A stretch of 64,000 bases of DNA from Bipolaris cookei. Taxonomy: Eukaryota > Ascomycota > Dothideomycetes > Pleosporales > Pleosporaceae. The stretch spans positions 62,001-126,000 of the forward strand of contig NRSV01000039.1 of NCBI GenBank assembly GCA_002286855.1. The letters run 5' to 3'. This document shows, one piece after another, positions 43,717-55,122 of the stretch; the first letter of the stretch is position 1, and each line of letters opens with the position of its first letter. Below the pieces are notes generated by a model. The model was given only the letters and a program-made list of their open reading frames with translations, ran no database searches and had not been told where the DNA came from. The position numbers and the translations under genes were made by a program.

Positions 43717-45406
43717 ATGTCGGCCGATGATATCGATGATGAGCTCTTCGCCCTTGCGGGTGGTGACGAAGACGCAGACGTAGAAGAAGGCGAGGCGTGA
43801 GTACTCCTTTCTCACCTATCACCACTCATCCATCTCTCGCCACTCCTTCCTATCGCTTCCTTCTCCCATACTCCTCCGTCCAACCCTCCGCCGACCGTTT
43901 CAACCCCTGACCGCACCATGGTGCTGACTCGACCCAGTTCGTCGCCTGCAGCCTCATCGCCAAACTCGCTGGGATCGGATGCCATGGACGAATCCGACTC
44001 AGATCGCGATGATGACGAGCCCGCGCACGCGGCCGACGTGCCCTACCCTCTCGAGGGCAAATACATTGACGAGGCAGACAAGCGGCAAATCATGGGCATG
44101 TCGCAGCTGGAGCGAGAGGAGATTCTGGGTCAGCGCGCTGAGGAGATGAGTAATGCCAATTTCAAGGCAGAGCTCGCAAGGCGTGCTGCCAATGTACAAA
44201 ACGACCGAAAGCGCAAGGCCGACTCAGAAGACCCTGATGATGCCATGCGCAAGAGCAGCCGCCCCAAAGTACAGCCCCGCAAGAACGAGAAACTCGAAGC
44301 ATACAAGCGCGAACGAGAGCAGCGAGGCCAGCAGAGACAGCGACACGATGATCGACGTGGTGACCGTAGGCGATCCAGCTCTGCCGATCGCGATGCTGGT
44401 TCAGATCTTGACGCTGATGGTGAGAGTGACGTTGAGTGGGACGATAGAGTACCAGACAAGGTTCGCGAGGATGTACCCGCAACTCTACGTGACTTTGAAT
44501 CGGTGCGCGTCGGTAGAGGCTTCTTCTCAGAAGTTTGCTTCCACCCAGGTTTCGAAGAGGCCCTGACAGGCGCTTTTGGGCGTGTGGGTGTTGGTCAGGA
44601 TGCCCAACGTCGCACTCTCTACAAGATGGCGCAGATCAAGGGTAGGCATGTCGACAACTGCATCATGAACACAACTAACTCATTTCCTAGGCTTTTCGGT
44701 GGGCAAGCCCTACGTTTTTGAAGGCAAAGATGGCAAACGCATCGCGACTGATCAATACGTCATTGCGCAACATGGGTCAGTGAAGAAAGACTACCAGTTC
44801 CAATTCATGTCGAACCAGCGCTTTACCGAGAGTGATCTGGATATCTACCGTCAATCCCTTGCCGAGACAAACTCCAAGGTGCCATCACAGTCTTTTCTTA
44901 AGCGAAAATACGACGATCTCAAGGCGCTCCAGAACCACTACTGGACCGACGCTGATATCAGCGCCCGTATCGCCAAGTCCAAGAAATACGCCCATCTTCT
45001 CCAACGCTCATCATCTGACGCGCAACCTAAGATTGCTACGCAGTCCGAGGCAGCCGCTGCGCGTGTTGCTGAACTCAACCGCAAGAACCGCATATTAGAA
45101 GCTGAGCGTGTGCGAAAGGCTCAGCTCGAGCAACAGCGGCAAAAGAAGATCGAGCAAAAGAGGGAAGCTGCCCGTCGGAAAGCAGAAGAAGAGGCGAGAA
45201 AGGCGCAAGAAGAGGAAGCGCAAAAGAAGAAGGCTTTAGATGTCGACGCCCTCTTCGACGGCGATGGTAGTTCCAGGGCAAGCACACCCAACCCTCAACA
45301 GTCCAAGAAGAAGACCGAGAGGAAAGGCCTACCAACATTTAGGAAGCCCAAGATGGATGATGATATTATTGCAAGCATGGACATTGGCGTTGACATCGAG
45401 ATTTGA
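43717..45406 (+). CDS. rtf1: Rtf1, Paf1 complex subunit with Plus3 domain
   Basis: Three exons, 43717-43796, 43938-44641 and 44691-45406 (introns 141 and 49 nt), give 499 residues. Rtf1 is part of the Paf1 complex on elongating RNA polymerase II and promotes histone H2B ubiquitylation. The N-terminus (SADDIDDELFALAGGDED) is the usual acidic start. A basic charged region with a histone-modification-type segment follows, then the Plus3 domain at about 205-335 (DFESVRVGRGFFSEVCFHPG, YKMAQIKGFSVGKPYVFEG), with the second intron inside it. A long charged coiled coil runs over about 380-450 (RKAQLEQQRQKKIEQKRE). The first intron is long for this window, but its acceptor joins EGEA to SSPAAS in frame and has a good CTGAC branch site. 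Confidence 0.93.
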
Positions 45407-46420
45407 GCCGTTTTCAGTTTTTCCAGCTGGGTTACGACCAGACCTAGGTCTGGGGTAATGTTCGTCCTTTTGCCTATCTTTTCTGGCTAATGGGGTCTGT
45501 TTTGCTACTGCTCATGTCCTTCTGGTTTTATTTTTTTGTTTCCGTTCAGCTCCAGTTTTCTATGCACCGTTTTAGTTAGGTGTAAAAGTCGATTAGTTAC
45601 TCTGGTATGGAGGGAGGGAGCATAGCGATGGTGTTTATATACATAGCAAGGAGTGCAAGAAGTGACCTATTATCCTTGCTACATTTTTCGTTTCATTATA
45701 TACCCAGGGATGTCGTTACGGGAGGGGCGGGGTGGGGTCGAGAGATTGTTATATATATGTACGATAGTTTGCATATGCTCAGAACAAACATTTTTCGTTT
45801 GCTATGAACACACAAGAAAGGAACATATTTGCATATCTTCTGGTCAATGCATGTCAGCAATCAGAGATATTAAAAAAATAGGGATATCATTCAGCTAATG
45901 TTGGTCAAGCAACAAAGCCCACTGAAGATCTAGGGCACGACTTCAATCCTCCAGCTCCAAGTTCACGTCATGTCGGAATCATGCAGCCCATCTGATGGAC
46001 AAAAGACAAAATGAGAACAAGGAATCAGATTGAAGATGGCCCTGGAACCATCTAATCCCAAATCTCCGTTAAGCCAACAGACAAGCCTTGCACAGCACTC
46101 TAACCCGCACAAACGACTCACTCATCCCGTGCTTATCCTTTGTAGAAAATACAGGTACCTACTTTCCGCATACTCACCAATCCCTTGCACATCAATACAC
46201 AAAACAAACAAAGAAAATGTTTTATTTACGAATCTCAACGCCAACATCAAATCCGGCATCGAGTAGCAGCCTCAAGCCTTGAGACTCCGGTTTTTCCCGT
46301 ACAGGAACGGTCTTGTAATTATCCGTATCAGATACACGAACAAAACCCTTTTTACTGCAAACAGTGTTCATCAAGATACGCTAACTGACGGCCCACTGTT
46401 TCCTTCCCGCGGAGCACACA

Positions 46421-46436
46421 ACACACACACACACAC
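46421..46436. repeat. AC dinucleotide microsatellite
   Basis: Eight perfect AC units, preceded by a short CACACA. Confidence 0.85.
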
Positions 46437-46448
46437 CTCCCTCATTCT

Positions 46449-46745
46449 TCACACATCCCTCTCGCCAAAAGACCCCACACCACCCACCGGAGCCGTATCC
46501 CGCACCGCCGGCACTGCCGACATTTGCAGCCTACTACCATCACACAGAATAGCATTCTGCGCCGCATACTTACGCAAGGGATGCGGCGCTATTTTCTTTT
46601 CTTCCGGGCGGCGCGTGTCTTCGCTGGGGCGCGGACTCGCTTCGGGTATGGGTTCTAGAAGCGGGAGGCGGCGGTGGTGGTGGTGCATGATGAGGAGGGA
46701 ATTTGCGTCTTGGTGGAGCACCTGGGTGAAGACTATGGGGCCCAT
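46449..46745 (-). CDS. Doubtful small hypothetical protein
   Basis: A 98-residue frame from an ATG at 46745. Upstream it stays open back to an acceptor-like CCCACAG at about 46828, where it would add a Cys-rich piece (LLTTLCCSRCSRRHNSNS), so a spliced first exon is possible. The protein is basic with a His run (MHHHHRR) and ends in a Gly/Val-rich tail. I recognise no family, and an overlapping plus-strand frame of 191 codons is about as plausible. Confidence 0.2.
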   Translation of the reverse strand: MGPIVFTQVLHQDANSLLIMHHHHRRLPLLEPIPEASPRPSEDTRRPEEKKIAPHPLRKYAAQNAILCDGSRLQMSAVPAVRDTAPVGGVGSFGERDV

Positions 46746-46996
46746 TTCGCTGTTAGGAGAATGCGGGGTGCTGTTGGAGTTGTGGCGGCGCGAGCAGCGG
46801 CTGCAGCAGAGGGTTGTGAGGAGGCCCCTGTGGGGGTGTTGTTTTAGTGATTAAGGTATTCAGTTTTGGGGGGGAGGGGGTTGAGATAGTTGGCAAGTTG
46901 TTTTTGTGAAAGCGTTTTTAGTGCAGGAGAGGATGCTTGGGTATGTGTGAAGGGTTATTCTATGTAGCATTTGGGAAGGTGTTGGTGCAATAGCAC

Positions 46997-49153
46997 TCAC
47001 AATAGCAATGCAACCGTCGCAGAAAGTCCTCCAATGAGGACTCTCTGGGGATTTCTCCTACCCTCTTTCCCTTTTTCTGGAAGAGTGATGCGACGGAACA
47101 GGTGGAGCGGGGGACTTCGTTGTAGTGACGAACTTCCGGACGTTTTCTCGAATGCTTTAATGCTTTCTGAAGGCATCCATATGCCACCCTTAACTGTACC
47201 CTTGCCCTGGCGGATAGCAGCGCATTCTTCTTCTGTACAAGTAGAAATAGCGTCTCTGATCCAGCAGGCTGAATCTGGCTGAGGCGGCACCACATTCTTA
47301 TGATCAGAAGTGTTGGGTCCTTCAGTTGCAAACGTAGACAAGTCAGCCTCGCGACCAGTGCTGATGTCGCGACCTTGAATAGTCCGACTGAAGACAGCAA
47401 ATGCGGTTTCTGGTTGGTAGTAGGGTACCTGGTGGCCAGCATCATAAATTCGCGAGAATGAAAGGTTACCATATTGACGCACGGCTCCGCCAACGTGAGA
47501 TGGATTGACAAGGATATCAGCATAGCCAGCGGCTGGGAATCCGGTGTCGTATCCTGGAACAAGACTAGCTAGCTCGAGGGATCCATTCTGACCTCCATAC
47601 CAGTTACCTAAGAGATCTGCGTCACCGTAAATCAAGGCTACTTTGGTGCCGCGAGCGAGCAAACGTGCCAAAGAAGTCAGCTGGGTCCCACGAGCGGCAT
47701 CTCCGTCTGTAGCAGAAGTCAACCAATCTTTCATTTGCTTGAATCTCACCAAATGGACATGACTTACTGAAATTGAAAGCATTTTCAACAGCAATACTAT
47801 TGGAGGTAAAGTTGACTGGAGCGCCAATGGATTGCAGAACCCTGGCATCATTCAGATATTCTACGTAGGAGGCAACCGGCGCAACCTGAGGCTCCACTCG
47901 CACGTCATAAATGCTTCTGCCCATAGCCATGACTGGCAAAACAGCCACTTGGCAAGTTAACAGAGCACTTGCGCAAAGCTTGTTGGTGTCACCATCGATG
48001 CCGAGATTATTGGGATCGTTCTTCGCAGCCAGCACACGACATTGCGTCGTTAGATCCCTACAGCCCATCTCTCCGTTGACTGCAGCTATGGCGTTCTGGT
48101 AAGTCGTGATGTTGATGCCTTCGATACCGTATGTGTTGTTGTATGCAAATTCAAGACCCGATGTTGTGGTTGCAACAACATCCAAGACACCGTCCACGAT
48201 GCCTACTGAACCCACACGGATTTCTAATGCATCGATTGGTACCTTTCCATTTTTTCTTCCCTCATTTTGAGCTTCGAAGAAATCAGCAAAGATGGGGCCA
48301 TATATGCCCCCGTAGCTCTCGGCAAACAGATTGATGGCAGTAGACTCCACAACATCACTATTAGGATGTACTCCCGGATTATATTGAGGGAAAGCGGAGA
48401 GAAAACCTTGTAGGAAGTGCCAGGTCGATCTGGCGGCGATGGCAGTCAGGTCTTCCGTGTTTGTAGTAAGACCAGAAGCAAAGGTCCCATTTTTGAAGCG
48501 CCAGGCAGGTACATCAGTCGGAAGGGATGATGGTTGCTTGCGGGCATCCAAGCCGGTAGGGTCGTTATTGCTGAAATCTACAGACGCATTCATCCGCTCA
48601 TCATAGGAGAAGCCGGTCTGAGTGGGCTGATCGATGAAGAGTATGTTGGAACTGCGGTCCCAACCCCAGAGCCTGGGCTGTGTAGTATAGCTGCCATTAG
48701 ACCCTTGTATAACCTTGCATGGTCCTACTTCGGTAAAGAGACCAACCATGCTAGACTGTCCAGGTCCACCGTTAAGCCATATTGTCAATTGTGCAGTCTC
48801 TGGGTTGTCTCGAGCCTCAAAGAACCAGAAAAAAGTATTTATTGAGTAGTTTTGCTGAAAGGGTGAAAGCGTAAATGGAGAAAGATTGACATAACCCGAG
48901 TACTGCTTCTGCTTTTGAGCGGTTGTAGAGCATATGTCAGATTCAGGCTGCTTGAAGGAGATGGTGATGCTAGGGTCCACGGGTGATTTAAGAATAGCGT
49001 GGTAGGTAACAGGAAGCGGATACTGCTGGGCAAATGAGAGCCCAAAGTCAACAGCAACAAGCGCTAAGATGATGTGCGATAGTTGGCGCTAGTGATGTTC
49101 AGTCTGCGCACGTACTTGCTCGTGTTATGTGAATACATAAGTGGGCTTACCAT
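46997..49153 (-). CDS. Secreted serine carboxypeptidase (peptidase family S10)
   Basis: Model with three exons, 49153-49151, 49088-47768 and 47706-46997, gives 677 residues. The ATG stands alone as a 3-nt exon: ATG, then GTAAGC and 62 nt ending CACTAG, then RQLSHIILALVAVDFGLSF, a good signal peptide. A TAG lies in frame just before that piece, so an upstream exon is required. Family motifs: WLNGGPGQSSM (oxyanion hole), FAESYGGIYGP with catalytic Ser259, YGDADLLGNW with the Asp, and DAGHQVPYYQP with the His. S10 enzymes remove C-terminal residues at acid pH. The protein is longer than usual (about 550) because of a C-terminal extension that ends in VLIGGLSATVALLL, which could be a GPI-anchor signal. 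Many N-glycosylation sites are present. Confidence 0.88.
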
Positions 49154-49867
49154 ATTGTCGGGTACCAGCTCATCAGCCAGCGACTATCGCATGTAGATGA
49201 TAAAAGGCCTGAAATACTGCACGAAGCAAGTGACAGGTAAAGCGTACAAGCAAGCACTGCGCACTGCCGTGTAACGCTGGCGAACAAACAAAGTCGTGGT
49301 CTGCCGCCCCTACTTGTACTTTCATTGCGACTCCCTTTACAACTGTTAAGCGACAGGCTACCACATCGAAATAGGAACCTCCTAATCTAATACGAAGCAG
49401 CTGCGCGGCAAGGTGAACGTGCAGAAGTGAGCCACAGAAATTTGCGGCACGGTCGCGCAGCGGCCGATAACGACGAATGGTCTGGCACTTCATGCACCGT
49501 GGGCATGCCCGGCGCAGTCTTTCTACATGCCTCCCAAACTAACCATCTCGAGTTCACAATACAGAATACTGCACAATCAATAGTGCAGTATTGCCTTTCC
49601 AAGATACATGTCTTCCATGTGCCACGATTCGAATACAGTCTCACTATGCCATGCGGCACAGCGCGCAAAACACTTCAGCCACCTCACAAAGACAGCGCCA
49701 CTACGCACCTCGGCAACCTATACAGATGAAAGCAAGGGTACAGACTCTTGCACCATGTAGCCGACCGCTGCACAGTACTCAATCTTGAGTTCGTGCATCC
49801 GACATCCATGGCACGTGGACGGGTTGCGTAGTGAAGCGATGTAGTCAACTGTGAAGAGCGGCGTCTG
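49154..49867. other. Intergenic, no gene seen
   Basis: Promoter of the carboxypeptidase gene and 3' flank of the F-box-like gene. Frames of up to 106 codons here have no similarity to anything I know. Confidence 0.5.
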
Positions 49868-50908
49868 CTAGTTGCATCCTTCGCCCATAGCCACCATATA
49901 TCCATCCGACTGCATCTGACATGTCGTTGTGGTATGGCGTCCATCCTTGAAACAAGTCAGTAAAAATTGAGTGTACTCGTGGGGGCTGGAAACCTGCTGA
50001 CCTTCGGGGGCAAAGCCACCAACAGTGGTCCCCTTGATTTCTTTCCAAGTCCTTTTTTCGCTGAGACCCAACTGTACCACCCTCGCCCGTTTGCCTCGCT
50101 TCGCCAGGATCCTGACCTCGCCTTTCATATCTTGCTCCGGTCCTGCGATCCGCCAGTCCTCATTGACTTTATCTCCTGGCTTTGCTGTCCAGGGCTGCAT
50201 CGTCCGGCCGTCCTCGGTTTTTTCACAGCCAGTAGCTGCTTGTTGGTCGTACGGAACAATGTACATCTTGACCTCTGCGCCATACTCGACTCCATCACGT
50301 TCCTTGATAAGCGCATCCCAGTTTTCGGGCTGGGCTGACCGCTTGTGCCGGTGGTCGTAGCCCGAGGCGATGAAGTCAGTACAAGGTGTTATGTAGGTAA
50401 GCTGTTTCCAAGCGTCGCTATTGAGGAGGCTTTCGATGTCGAAGTAAGTTGTAACGTCACGCCAGCCATCGCACATGCCAAAGCCATGCCAGCAGTCTTC
50501 CACGACTAGTGTGTCAAGACACAGACCAGGCAGCAGATTAAGCGCATTTGCTGCATAGTAGGTAGGATAGTAATGCGTAGTTTCTCCAGTGTACAGGGGG
50601 AATGGATACGCGCGAACCCGAATGTGGCGCAAGCGGGTCAGCACGCTCTGATCGATTGAGAGGAGTGTCTCGAGCAAGTTCTCAGTACCGCGGAAGTGAA
50701 GGGTGCAGCTGAGCGGAAGATGGCGGCTGGCCTCGGTGTAGATCTGGCGACAAGTGAGAAGTAGTGATGTGCGATTAGAGGCGTCCGTTTTGCTGCTGGG
50801 AAGGCTTGGATGTTTGAAGCCGTGTCGAATGGTGTAGCTACCAAAGAGGAACCCGTAAATGAGCTCTCGTAGCTCGACAGGTATCGTGAGAAGAGTTGGG
50901 GCGCTCAT
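49868..50908 (-). CDS. F-box-like hypothetical protein
   Basis: Single open frame of 346 residues. The N-terminus TLLTIPVELRELIYGFLF and then SLLLTCRQIYTEASRHL matches the pattern seen in a large group of fungal F-box-like proteins (leucine-rich start, then L-L-x-x-C-R-Q-I-Y-x-E). Such proteins may link substrates to an SCF ubiquitin ligase or be of unknown role. The rest is unrecognised. A 48-nt segment at 49993-49946 has an intron-like look (CAG then GTTTCC, a TACTGAC branch site, TTCAAG end) and its removal keeps the frame, so two isoforms of 346 and 330 residues are possible. Confidence 0.6.
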   Translation of the reverse strand: MSAPTLLTIPVELRELIYGFLFGSYTIRHGFKHPSLPSSKTDASNRTSLLLTCRQIYTEASRHLPLSCTLHFRGTENLLETLLSIDQSVLTRLRHIRVRAYPFPLYTGETTHYYPTYYAANALNLLPGLCLDTLVVEDCWHGFGMCDGWRDVTTYFDIESLLNSDAWKQLTYITPCTDFIASGYDHRHKRSAQPENWDALIKERDGVEYGAEVKMYIVPYDQQAATGCEKTEDGRTMQPWTAKPGDKVNEDWRIAGPEQDMKGEVRILAKRGKRARVVQLGLSEKRTWKEIKGTTVGGFAPEGQQVSSPHEYTQFLLTCFKDGRHTTTTCQMQSDGYMVAMGEGCN

Positions 50909-51539
50909 AATGCTCTAGTCGATGGCGTGCGATTAGACGAAACGGCGAGTGACGGAAGCAAGATAGTTGCTGATAAGAAGTAACGCAAGTAGTATATAGC
51001 ACGCAAACACCAAGCCCAGCAAACAGATACAGAACAGCCTCACTTGGACTGGTAAGCGCTATAACGTTGGCATGAGCTGGACGTGACGACAGCTAGGCGC
51101 CCACTCCAAGCCCTGGCGTGCGCACAATATAAGGCATCGCTCAGCTTGTACGCTGATAGCTTCTTCCTCGGTTGTCATGGGCGGCAGTAGGATGACGTTT
51201 GGCTTCCTTGCGCTAGGACTGGCTAGCGCGCCTCGGACAAGTTTAGAGGTCGTGTGCTAGGCCACAGATCATGAAAGACTGGTATGCCATACATTAGCAG
51301 CTGAAAGCTGTGTACATACACGTGCCAGGCCTGCCGCCGAAACTACTATATAAATGCCGCCGACGCCTTCGAGGGCCACAGTCCGGCGAGATTGACCGGT
51401 AGTCTAAGCGATGGCTTGTTGTAGTGTGCATTAGGGGATGGATGGAATTCTTGATTCTGGGTATTTTTGATGCGCGCTCAAGTCTAGATCTGCCTCCTTT
51501 GACCATGATCTCCAATCAGCCATTGCTCCGGTGTATGTA
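50909..51539. other. Intergenic, no gene seen
   Basis: Upstream of the F-box-like gene and downstream of the cis-prenyltransferase gene, both on the minus strand. Nothing recognised. Confidence 0.5.
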
Positions 51540-52720
51540 TTACTCCGACTTTGACCGCCCACGAATACGCTGTTGCTCTTCTTGCAGCTTCTTCTGCTGC
51601 CACTGCCACTCCACTAGTACGGGCAGGAATTGCCAAAGATCAAACTCTGGCCATAAACACTTGAGAAACACAATGGACGTGTTCTCGTGAGCCTGCCACA
51701 GCATGAAGTCGCTCAGTCGCTGCACACCAGAAGTGCGGACGAGCAAATCGAGCGGTGGAGCGTCGGCTGTCATCATGTTGTCGTTCAGTGTCTGGGCACT
51801 AATCGACTCGGGATCCAGGAATGTAGTTTCTGTCTGCGACTCATCCTTGTCTGGTGGATTGATGACTGTTGCGGTTGACGAAGACCGCCCGTCTTCCGCT
51901 TCTTTCGAAGGCGACGCTGGACGCGACTCGGGTTGTTCAAATGCGGTTTCTACATCCTCCTCCAACATTTGCTTCCGGATATGTTGCGTAATGTGCGATT
52001 CTGAAAAGGCGCGTTTCGGCGAAGTAGACAGGTTATGCATAGGGGTGCTATACGTCTCGACAGTCTTCATGACAGCGGTCGTGATTTCATGGCGCGACGT
52101 GTAGGGGAAGCAGACATTCAGTACAGCTCTATTCAATGGGTCAGCAGTTGTCTTCGTACTGGGTGTTGTTGTGTACTTCTTGTTGTGGGCGGTCATGGCC
52201 ACGGCCTTGTCCACAGCCATAAGCACGTCTGGGTTGACAAGCTCGCGCTCACCCAAGACTCGAATGGATGCACCGTAGCGGTCCAGTAAAGCACCATGCT
52301 CGGCTAGCTGTTGCAGCTTCACCTTAGCCATGGACATGAGCGCATCCACCTCATGCTTCGAACGCTTGAAGTTCTCAATACTGAACGCGTAGATTGTCAC
52401 CACTTTCACCCCGGTCTTGTAGCACACTTCGAGGATCTGGCCAATTGTCAGCATCGTATCCAACAAGGAAAATACCCCTTTTCCATGGTTCCTCGTACCC
52501 GAGCCAGCGATTCAAACCCCAGATTATGCCCTTCTACAGTCTCAATATGGTGATTGCGTGCAAATCGCCTGTTCCCGTCCATGACAAACGCCACATGTTG
52601 CGGGATTGGACCCTGCTTGAGAGACCCAATGAGGATCTCCCGTAGTTGTCTGATTGTCCACGCGACCGGAGGCGAGGTTGCGAACCACTTGTGTATGCGG
52701 GAATCGTGGATTGACCCCAT
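51540..52720 (-). CDS. rer2: Dehydrodolichyl diphosphate synthase (cis-prenyltransferase, Rer2-like)
   Basis: Two exons, 52720-52499 and 52436-51540, with a 62-nt intron (GTACGA, GGCCAG, CTGACAA branch), give 372 residues. The enzyme adds isopentenyl units to farnesyl diphosphate to make the dolichol precursor used in N-glycosylation and GPI synthesis, on the ER and lipid particles. Motifs: HVAFVMDGNRRFA (diphosphate binding), TIYAFSIENFKRS and LLVRTSGVQRLSDFMLWQ. The join gives FESLARILEVCYKTGVKVVTIY, as in the family. A Ser/Glu-rich insertion of roughly 70 residues before the RTSG motif makes it longer than the usual 280-330. Confidence 0.93.
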
Positions 52721-53157
52721 TGTGAATATTGTCGAGGTGCTTGGAGTTTGTTCTTTAGGGGTTTTGGAATTGCAGAATCAGGGCGACGAGGACGCTGACA
52801 GAGGTTCTCAGAGGCTTCGCTAAACAACGGCGCTTATTGTATTATTAAGGTATCATGGCGTATAAAAGTTGCATTTCAAGAAGAGATGCTATGTAACAGG
52901 TCCAAGGCGCAGTGCGCCCTGACGCGCCTCCTAACGCATCTGACCATGGGCTTCTTTGCGAGGTGAGTGGCTGGTAATGATGACTAAGCGTGGCGCAGCC
53001 TGCGCCGCTGCTTCCGACCTTACAATCCTTGCCGAGCTTCCGTCCATCTCTCACTTTTTCTGCCCGCGAGCCTCGTTGCCGCGTCATCAAAGCCGGGCTC
53101 TCCAATTGTCTCTACACGTACCATTCTCAGACATTTCGTCCTTGTGCTAACAGCACC
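52721..53157. other. Divergent promoter region
   Basis: A 437-base spacer between the cis-prenyltransferase gene (minus) and the Cys-Pro protein gene (plus). No gene seen. Confidence 0.5.
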
Positions 53158-54870
53158 ATGGCTGACGAGGCTCAACTCAACATCACAGTGCTTGCCGAGC
53201 AGCTGGTCGAAGGTTTTGCGGCTTTGAGTGGAGAATACCAGGCTCTATTTGATCAGCAAAAACAGGTGGAAAGCAAGCTCTCGTGGGCCAAGCAACAGGT
53301 ATGTGATAGCTGCTAGCAGCCCTCCTCCCTCCTTCCATGATGATACACTTTAGCTCTAGACCTGCAGCTGCTCTCGCGGCCTTGACAGAAAACAACCACA
53401 GCATGACCTGATTTCGGATTTCCTCTTTCCACGTTTAAGCACACACCATTCTGCAAGATCCAGTCTGACATTCCACAGTATCTCGACCTACTCAAGCGGT
53501 TCGCGCCGGACACGCTGTCGCAAGATCATCTTACTTTTTTGCAAGAGCTCGAGCGAATTGGGGACGCTCAACCACAAATGCATGTGAATTTGGTGGAGCA
53601 ATTAGCAAATAGCGATGATGTAGAGCGAAAGAGCCGCGCACTGGTCATACAGAAGGCTGAAGAGGCTGCTGTTCAACTGCGTGCCCCTGAAAATACTACA
53701 AGTGTAAAGATATGGAGCGGCCCATCAGCTGATGTACCGATCCCGCAACTTGAGACACAGAGTAATAGAGCCACTTCACCTCTTGAAAAAGATTTCACAG
53801 TTGCCGGAACGCCCAGTAAGCTGGCTTGCCCTTTCGCATCTGGAAGTGGTAGAGGCAGCCCTCTTGCTACGCCGCGAAGCTCGACCTCACGTCTTAGTCT
53901 GCGCGGTCGTAGGTCCAAACGACCCTCTTTCGCCGACCCTATCCGCGCTGAAATATGTAGCAATAAACCTGCCTCGTTGACTGCTTCGGTAGCTGCATCT
54001 GGGTCTGCTGCCGTTTGTCCCATCCGCTTCCTTGACCAGCATAACCCAGAAGAGGTTGCAGAATACTTTGAAAAACACAAGCACGAGCTGCCCAGGAGCC
54101 ACGAAGTTTGCATCACACGTTTCCAGAGTAACCAGGAGAGCATTGCACGGCTGGATCGCAAGTATGGCAACTTGGTCAATATGATCCAAGGTCTGGGTCA
54201 AAAGCATCAGGCATGGCTGCCTGAGGATCCTGACGATGCTATAGAAGAAGAACCGGAAACTGAACCTAACCATATTGCCAACGCCAGAGCAGACACCAAA
54301 GTCCAAAACTGGGCCACAGCTGTCTCAGCAAGTCTTCATGATGGTACTCCGACTCCCGAGGAACAGCCAGAAGACCATGCCATGGACGAGACTAGAACAG
54401 CGCACTTTGACCGTCCACTAAAGGAAGTCCGAGTAGGCGAGTCTCCAAGTCGGCCTTGGGGCATATCGATTCCAGCGAAATACACCAATGCCGAAAGCTC
54501 GTCGTCAGTTGGCTCCGTCCCAACTGCATCACCACAGTTTCCATTAGACACTGGCCGACCAGTGGAAGACACGCCACAAAACACAGGGAAATGTCCCTTT
54601 GATCATCAAGCGATGATGAATCAAGCACACGAACAGCATCAAGCAACACAAGCTGTCCCGCCGCCGTCATCACCACCCGGAGTCACGAATACTCAGGCGC
54701 CACCCGCAGCGCCCCTGCCGCAGGGACAGCCCCCAGAGCAGAATGGGGAGACTGGAGGCCCACGGTTGATACCCCAAATGATATTTAATGGGCCAGTGTT
54801 CCTAGGGTATCCGCCGGATCAGCTAGCTCTGTTGTTGCAAAATAGTAACCTTGGTGCGACGATGCGGTAA
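53158..54870 (+). CDS. Uncharacterised fungal protein with three Cys-Pro motifs
   Basis: Model with exons 53158-53298 and 53479-54870 (510 residues), joined in phase 0 across a 180-nt intron (GTATGT, TTCCACAG). The intron is long for this window, so a small internal exon cannot be excluded. The N-terminus is helical (EQLVEGFAALSGEYQALFDQ). Three Cys-Pro sites occur: KLACPFASG, AAVCPIRFLD and GKCPFDHQA. The second starts the most conserved-looking block, NPEEVAEYFEKHKHELPRSH and then a helical segment RLDRKYGNLVNMIQGLGQKH. Between and after these are Ser/Pro-rich, disordered linkers; the C-terminus ends PVFLGYPPDQLALLLQNSNL. I do not recognise a function. Cys-Pro pairs resemble heme-regulatory motifs, but that is speculation. 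Confidence 0.65.
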
Positions 54871-55122
54871 GAGTGAAGCAACGAAAGCAAAATTTGAATT
54901 CATTGGCTGGTTGCTTTGAGGTATTGTATTGTAATCAGAAGGTAGGCTTCCGTGACTGCTTGCCTCGCAATTGTGTGTCACTATCAGCCTTCCGAAGTCG
55001 TGCTTTTTCTCTGCGCTTTCATTGGTCATTGCCACTGTGCTATGCAGTCTTGCTCTGGTATGCCCAAGCATGATTCTGAATCGACCTAGCTTGCCCTGCT
55101 GACTAGTCCCCGGTGGCCCCGC

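Larger units (their letters stand above)
45407..46996. other. Intergenic between rtf1 and the carboxypeptidase, mostly empty
   Basis: Rtf1 3' flank, then 1.5 kb with no clear gene except a doubtful small minus-strand frame at 46449-46745. An AC microsatellite lies at 46421-46436. Confidence 0.45.

Noticed and set aside
46279..46854. 191-codon plus-strand frame between rtf1 and the carboxypeptidase gene
   Set aside because: Begins in low-complexity and AC-repeat sequence; no motif and no splice evidence.
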